Below are positions 13,313 to 17,420 of a stretch of DNA of 17,420 nucleotides, in pieces (position 1 is the first letter of the stretch; every line of letters begins with the position of its first letter). The translations under genes were made by a program, and so were the position numbers. The stretch covers positions 1 to 17,420 of the forward strand of contig CAMYIG010000039.1 in assembly GCA_947258425.1 (NCBI GenBank), written 5' to 3'. The notes below the pieces were generated by a model. The model was given only the letters and a program-made list of their open reading frames with translations, made no database searches and was not told the DNA's origin. Source of the DNA: SZUA-76 sp945787585. Its GTDB lineage: Bacteria > Pseudomonadota > Gammaproteobacteria > SZUA-140.

Positions 13313-15082
13313 GTGAGCACCCACAACCAGACAATTGGCAATAAAGCACAGCCTCTGAAATTGCTCCTGCTTGGCGCTACAAAAACAGAAGGGACACAAT
13401 GCCTTAAATTGGTCGTCCACTGCGGCCTCCTGATCACCTACGAAAATGCCAAAGACCAGGCAACCTTAAATCAGGCACTCACTAAACAAAAATGGGATTT
13501 AATCATCCACTGCAATCCGCTTGAGAACGTCAACATCAGGCAGATCGTCGCTGCGTTAAAGGCTCATAATGCCGACAGCCCGCTGTTATTTTTAACCGAT
13601 GAGCTCTCAAGCGAAACAGCCTTGCAAGCGCTGTTAGACGGGGCGCATAACGTCATCTCATTGCAACATCAAAAACATTTACAACTGATTCTTAAACGCA
13701 CCGTCGCAACACTTGTTGAGCAGCGCCTGCTGCATCAACTGCAAACAGAAACCGTCACTGAAACCAAACCACCAGCAGCAAAGCCTATTACCAATAAAAA
13801 AGACCTGCTCACTGGTCTTTACAATAAACCTTATTTTCTTGCGGAATCAACACATATATTTGAACAATGTTCATCTGATGATAGTTCAGGCAATGGCCTA
13901 CTCTATATCAAGCTCAATAAAATCGATGAACTCATCGCCAAAGTGGGTGTGGCGTCAGCCGACTTAATCATTGCTGACGTCGCCAACTGTATCAGCGAGC
14001 ACATTCCCGGTAGCGCACTTCTTGCCCGATTTGATGACACTAACTTCACCGCGCTATTACAGCAAACAGACATTAAGCAGCTCACCACCCTTGCAGATGC
14101 CATCTGTAATACAGTGGCAAACCATCAAATTAATGTCGCAGGGGCAAAGATGCCTCACGTTTCATTAAATATTGGCATTTCCATCAGCAGTGAAAATATA
14201 AACAACGTATCACTACTCATCAGTACCGCTCAACTGGCCTGTAAAGAAGCGACCATTGCGGGTATTAATCAAGCGCGCATCTTTAACACCGATGATAGTG
14301 ATCAAGCAAAGGCCGGCAACGATGAACAAAAACCAGGGCAACACATCCAGCTCGCACTCAAAGATAATCGCTTCAAATTACTCTATCAACCCATCGTCAG
14401 CCTGCAGTCAAAGACGGCGGAAAATTATGAAATACTGTTAAGAATGATAGATGAAAACGGAAATGAAATTCTCCCCGGTGAGTTTATGCCCACTGCTGTA
14501 GAAGCGGGACTAATGCCGGCCATTGACCGCTGGGTGACACGCAATGCTCTCAGTGAACTTTCCGAGCGCAGACTTGATGGCAAAGACACCAGCTTTTTTA
14601 TCAAAATCGATCATACAACACTCAGCGACAATGACTTTCACCCATGGCTCAGTGAACGATTACGCGCCGCAAAGATCCCCGGTGATGCACTGGTGTTCGA
14701 AATCAGCGAACGCTCTGACCTCAAAGACCCCGAGCAGGTAAATTACTTTATCGAACAGCTTAAAATACTGCATTGTCGTGCGGGGCTTGATCACTTCGGT
14801 GGCAACGCTGGTTCAATCGAACGGCTGCAACGACTGCCAGTCGATTTTATTAAAATTGATCGCAGCCTGGTGCAGACCATCAATGATGATGATAAAGTAA
14901 AATCAAAGGTCAAAAACCTACTGGCTACTGCACATGAGAAAGAGATTCGCGGCATCGCAGAATTTGTACAGGACGCAAAAACACTAAGTAGCCTTTGGTC
15001 ATGTAAAATGGATTATATTCAGGGTTATTTTTTACAGCAGCCCGACGGTACAATGGATTACGATTTTACTGATGAAAACTAG
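13313..15082 (+). CDS. FimX-like protein with degenerate REC, GGDEF and EAL domains
   Basis: A 589-residue soluble protein in three parts. Residues 15-130 resemble a receiver domain, but the acidic pocket is lost (LLLLGATKTE) and Cys67 sits where the phospho-acceptor Asp should be. Residues 155-325 are a GGDEF fold with the active site changed to DDTNF (241-245) and no RxxD inhibitory site. Residues 345-580 are an EAL domain with EIL (373-375), IDRWV, LDHFG (492-496) in place of DDFG, a Lys at the usual metal-binding Asn (FIKID), and QGYFLQQP. The EAL part closely follows P. aeruginosa FimX, which binds c-di-GMP without cleaving it and controls type IV pili. FimX has a PAS domain between REC and GGDEF; none is seen here. 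The GTG start follows AAGGA by 7 nt. It is probably a c-di-GMP receptor; the pilus role is inferred. Confidence 0.88.
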   Translation: MSTHNQTIGNKAQPLKLLLLGATKTEGTQCLKLVVHCGLLITYENAKDQATLNQALTKQKWDLIIHCNPLENVNIRQIVAALKAHNADSPLLFLTDELSSETALQALLDGAHNVISLQHQKHLQLILKRTVATLVEQRLLHQLQTETVTETKPPAAKPITNKKDLLTGLYNKPYFLAESTHIFEQCSSDDSSGNGLLYIKLNKIDELIAKVGVASADLIIADVANCISEHIPGSALLARFDDTNFTALLQQTDIKQLTTLADAICNTVANHQINVAGAKMPHVSLNIGISISSENINNVSLLISTAQLACKEATIAGINQARIFNTDDSDQAKAGNDEQKPGQHIQLALKDNRFKLLYQPIVSLQSKTAENYEILLRMIDENGNEILPGEFMPTAVEAGLMPAIDRWVTRNALSELSERRLDGKDTSFFIKIDHTTLSDNDFHPWLSERLRAAKIPGDALVFEISERSDLKDPEQVNYFIEQLKILHCRAGLDHFGGNAGSIERLQRLPVDFIKIDRSLVQTINDDDKVKSKVKNLLATAHEKEIRGIAEFVQDAKTLSSLWSCKMDYIQGYFLQQPDGTMDYDFTDEN

Positions 15083-15136
15083 TGTTGGCAGTAAGGGCTA
15101 TAGACAACAAGTTACACTAGAATCATCGGAACAGAA

Positions 15137-16048
15137 TTACGCTTTCATCATCTCCACCAACTTTCCCGCCAGCAGTTGCATATCCGCTTTCAAATGACTG
15201 GTTGCCCGCCATACCAGTGCAATCTCACGGTGTGGCCCGGGTTCATCGAGTGGCCGTAGTTCAATGGTCACCTGACTGAGCAGTGCCGAATCGAGCGCCA
15301 TCTCTGGCACCAGCGTGATGCCCTGTCCATCTGAGACCATTTCGATTAAGGTGTAAAGACTGGTTCCCTGAAAAGGAATGACTGATTGTGCCGTCAAACC
15401 ACCCTCCTTTCTATGGCAAGCTGAAATTGCGTGATCGCGCATACAGTGCCCTTCTTCCAATAGCATCAATCGTTCCATCGGTAGTGCGGGTGAGCTGATC
15501 TTTTTATACTTGGTAAGTGGGTCCTTAGCAGGCAACGCCACCCAAAAGGGTTCTGCACCGATCGTCAGCGACTGCAGTCGGCCAATCGGATACGGCATGG
15601 CCAGTATCGCGCAGTCAATCTCACCACTTTCGAGGCGCTGTAGCAGCCGCGCACTCTGATCTTCGATCAGCATGAGTACCAGATCAGGAAAGGCCTGACG
15701 CAGCGGCGGCAGCACCTTTGGTAGCATAAAAGGGGCGATTGTCGGGATCGCGCCAAGACGAATTTCACTTGATAGTGCTTTCTTATCTTTATGTGCTAAG
15801 GCAATGATATCTGAAGAAGTCTCCAATATTTCACGCGCCTTCTCCGCGATCTCCAATCCCAGCGGTGTCGGCAACACCTTACGCTTGCTCCGCTCTAGCA
15901 GCTGAGCGCCAAGCGCCGTCTCCAGCTCCTGAATCCCGCTACTGAGGGTTGATTGGGTGACAAAACAGCGTTCAGCGGCATGGCCAAAGTGGCGCAGCTC
16001 AATCACTGCCAGCAGGTATTGAAGTTGTCGAATCGTCGGTAGGTACAT
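15137..16048 (-). CDS. oxyR: LysR-family peroxide sensor, OxyR-like
   Basis: A 303-residue LysR-type activator. The N-terminal winged helix-turn-helix (TIRQLQYLLAVIELRHFGHAAERCFVTQSTLSSGIQELE, given here only as a landmark of residues 5-43, key core AA-RCFVTQSTLS) matches OxyR, as does LLERSKRKVLPTPLG. In the sensor domain Cys202 and Cys211 lie nine residues apart in EEGHCMRDHAISAC, equivalent to Cys199 and Cys208 of E. coli OxyR, which form the H2O2-induced disulfide. The following GTSLYTLIEMVSDGQGITLVPEMAL also fits. The ATG at 16048 gives family length; a TTG six codons upstream is the alternative, and neither has a good ribosome site. A perfect inverted repeat spans the start codon. It is divergent from the LbtU-like porin gene and convergent with the FimX-like gene. 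Confidence 0.9.
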   Translation of the reverse strand: MYLPTIRQLQYLLAVIELRHFGHAAERCFVTQSTLSSGIQELETALGAQLLERSKRKVLPTPLGLEIAEKAREILETSSDIIALAHKDKKALSSEIRLGAIPTIAPFMLPKVLPPLRQAFPDLVLMLIEDQSARLLQRLESGEIDCAILAMPYPIGRLQSLTIGAEPFWVALPAKDPLTKYKKISSPALPMERLMLLEEGHCMRDHAISACHRKEGGLTAQSVIPFQGTSLYTLIEMVSDGQGITLVPEMALDSALLSQVTIELRPLDEPGPHREIALVWRATSHLKADMQLLAGKLVEMMKA

Positions 16049-16064
16049 CGATTGATTATGTACC
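16042..16064. repeat. Inverted repeat spanning the oxyR-like start codon
   Basis: GGTACAT and ATGTACC, seven perfect pairs separated by 9 nt, flank and include the start ATG of the oxyR-like gene. In mRNA it would fold the start codon into a stem; on DNA it could be an autoregulatory site. Neither role is shown. Confidence 0.4.
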
Positions 16065-16194
16065 AATTAATAATCATCACACAATCATTTACAGATGCCG
16101 CGTTCTTCGCACACCGCAACAAGTCTTCTCTGAGGCTATGTGTGTTGCGCTTGCAACTTGAATCCACCAACAATAAACCATTTGGATAGTAAGC

Positions 16195-16209
16195 CATTAA
16201 TTATTAATG
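16195..16209. repeat. AT-rich palindrome in the oxyR-porin divergent region
   Basis: CATTAATTATTAATG is a perfect 7-1-7 palindrome, midway between the oxyR-like start and the porin promoter. Its 7-1-7 layout recalls Fur-family sites, but the bases are not a good match to the Fur consensus. LysR-type regulators also bind dyads in such divergent gaps. Role unknown. Confidence 0.35.
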
Positions 16210-16268
16210 ATGTCACCATTTTTCATTATTTCTAACCTAAAGTTTCTACTGACGATGTCGCAAATACC

Positions 16269-16296
16269 TTTACATACCGTATTTAGATGCTGTAAT
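16269..16296 (+). promoter_or_regulatory. Predicted sigma-70 promoter of the LbtU-like porin gene
   Basis: TTTACA (16269-16274) and TGTAAT (16291-16296) are each one base off consensus with a 16-bp spacer. The start codon lies 31 bp after the -10, and an AAGGA ribosome site is in between. This position also argues against an ATG at 16295, which falls inside the -10. Confidence 0.65.
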
Positions 16297-16327
16297 GGGA
16301 TTATTAACAAACATAAGGAATATAACA

Positions 16328-17344
16328 ATGAAATTTGCCAAGGTAGGCTTCTGGATTATTCCATTTTTAGCGGCATCACCGTCCCAGGCGGCTGATGTTG
16401 TAGTAAGCGGTGTCATTGAAGCTGAAGCTGGCTTTAGCAGTGACTTTAATAAAGTTGACACTAGCGACATCACGCTCGCCACCGTTGAACTGGGCCTCGA
16501 TGCTCAGATCAATGATCGCGTCACTGGTCACCTGCTTCTGCTACACGAAGAAGATGATACCTCATTAGAGGTGGACGAAGGCACCATCACGCTGGAGATC
16601 GGACATGGCTGGAACCTGACAGCGGGTCAGATGTACGTCCCTTTTGGTGTTTATGAGAGCAACATGGTCTCTGACCCACTCACACTTGAACTCGGTGAGA
16701 CCCGAGAAAGTGCGATTCTAATTAGCTATGAGGCGCATGGTTTTTATGGTTCGGCATACATATTCAATGGCGACACCAGTAAAGCCTCTACCCCTGCGGG
16801 TGAAGACAGCATCGAACATAGCGGTCTTTCTGTTGGTTATATGATGGAGAACGATGGCTACAGTCTGGATGTCGGCCTCGATTATATCAGCAGCATTGGT
16901 GACAGTAACGGCATAAGTGCCGGCTTGCCAGACGTTGATGCCGATGGATTACCGGATCCATTAACCAGTTTTGTCAGTGGTACGACGCTGCATGCCATAT
17001 ACAACAACGATGCGCTTTCGGTCATTTTTGAATATCTCTCATCTGATGATTTCAACGCTACAGAACTCACATTTAACACCCGGGGAGCATCAGTCTCTGC
17101 CTTCAACATTGAGGCGGGTTATGACTTTGACTGGGGGACAGCCGCAATCGGTTATCAGGCGACCGATGAAGCGTTTGCACTGGGCCTGCCAGAAAGCCGT
17201 ATCCTGGTGACTGCATCAAAAAATATTTTCGAAGAGACGACCTTGAGTTTTGAACACGCCATGGACGAGGATTACAGCGTCGCTGATGGTGGCAGCGGTA
17301 ATGATGGTTCAACGACGACTCTACAAATTGCGGTTGGGTTCTAA
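16328..17344 (+). CDS. LbtU-like outer-membrane siderophore porin
   Basis: A 338-residue exported beta-barrel protein. Residues 1-21 are a signal peptide (basic start, hydrophobic WIIPFLAA, cleavage after SQA before ADVVVSG). The mature part has alternating beta strands, acidic Gly/Asp-rich loops, and ends in Phe, as outer-membrane proteins recognised by BamA do. The stretch VSGVIEAEAGFSSDF, GHLLLLHEEDDTSLEVDEGTI, LTAGQMYVPFGVYESNMVSDPLTLELGE and ISYEAHGFYGSAYIFNGD fits the LbtU family, named for the Legionella legiobactin receptor. That family is TonB-independent in its known member. No TonB box or plug domain is seen. The start is set by AAGGA 8 nt before the ATG. The ligand is not predictable; general porin function is possible. 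It is divergent from the oxyR-like gene. Confidence 0.82.
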   Translation: MKFAKVGFWIIPFLAASPSQAADVVVSGVIEAEAGFSSDFNKVDTSDITLATVELGLDAQINDRVTGHLLLLHEEDDTSLEVDEGTITLEIGHGWNLTAGQMYVPFGVYESNMVSDPLTLELGETRESAILISYEAHGFYGSAYIFNGDTSKASTPAGEDSIEHSGLSVGYMMENDGYSLDVGLDYISSIGDSNGISAGLPDVDADGLPDPLTSFVSGTTLHAIYNNDALSVIFEYLSSDDFNATELTFNTRGASVSAFNIEAGYDFDWGTAAIGYQATDEAFALGLPESRILVTASKNIFEETTLSFEHAMDEDYSVADGGSGNDGSTTTLQIAVGF

Positions 17345-17420
17345 GATTGCCGTTAACAATCGGGTATTGACAGGCAACTGCGTTCAGGTTTTACAGGTGT
17401 TGCAAAATCTAGCATCTAGC

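Noticed and set aside
17345..17361. GATTG...CAATC after the porin as a terminator
   Set aside because: Only five pairs with a 7-nt loop and no T run.
1..17420. CRISPR arrays, insertion sequences, prophage genes, toxin-antitoxin pairs or defence islands
   Set aside because: No regularly spaced repeats, transposase or integrase motifs, or unassigned gene clusters were seen; nearly all the space is taken by recognisable housekeeping or regulatory genes.

Overview
The window reads as an ordinary, densely packed chromosomal segment of a gammaproteobacterium. The evidence is the conserved block pncC-recA-recX-alaS-lysC-csrA-tRNA-Ser(GCU)-tRNA-Arg(ACG), an EF-P beta-lysylation set (efp, epmA, epmB), a FimX-like protein, an OxyR-type regulator and an LbtU-like outer-membrane porin. 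Base composition looks mid-GC with AT-rich spacers. I cannot name a genus from the sequence; FimX-like and LbtU-like proteins suggest an environmental or host-associated lineage rather than an enteric.

Layout. Positions 1-216 hold the 3' end of a corA Mg2+ transporter gene and 364-1539 a Kef-type (CPA2) antiporter membrane protein, both on +. From 1678 to 8962 everything is on the minus strand: tRNA-Arg and tRNA-Ser, each with its own terminator, then csrA with a very strong hairpin terminator, lysC, alaS, recX, recA and pncC. psd (+) follows and converges with a PilZ-domain gene (-). epmA and efp (-) overlap slightly, and epmB (+) diverges from efp. A degenerate REC-GGDEF-EAL protein of FimX type (+) follows epmB and converges with an oxyR-like gene (-). 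That gene is divergent from the LbtU-like porin gene (+), which ends just before the window edge.

How the genes fit together. recA/recX are DNA repair and its modulator. alaS, the tRNAs, efp and epmA/epmB serve translation. csrA, the PilZ protein and the FimX-like protein are global or c-di-GMP-linked regulators, the last probably for type IV pili or motility. OxyR beside an outer-membrane siderophore-type porin hints at an oxidative-stress/iron connection.

The most unusual signal is in recX. No ATG, GTG or TTG precedes the conserved N-terminal region in its reading frame. An ATG just after the recA stop lies in another frame and runs into an A_AAA_AAC heptamer, a textbook -1 slippery site. 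A -1 shift there gives a normal-length RecX of 163 residues. This is either programmed frameshifting, transcriptional slippage, or a one-base homopolymer indel. Secondary points of interest are the PAS-less, catalytically degenerate FimX-like protein, palindromes upstream of alaS, recA and oxyR, a possible sigma-54 promoter for pilZ, and a tRNA 5'-half-like sequence overlapping the epmA stop codon. No CRISPR array, insertion sequence, prophage or defence system was seen, and no gene-free stretch exceeds 300 bases.
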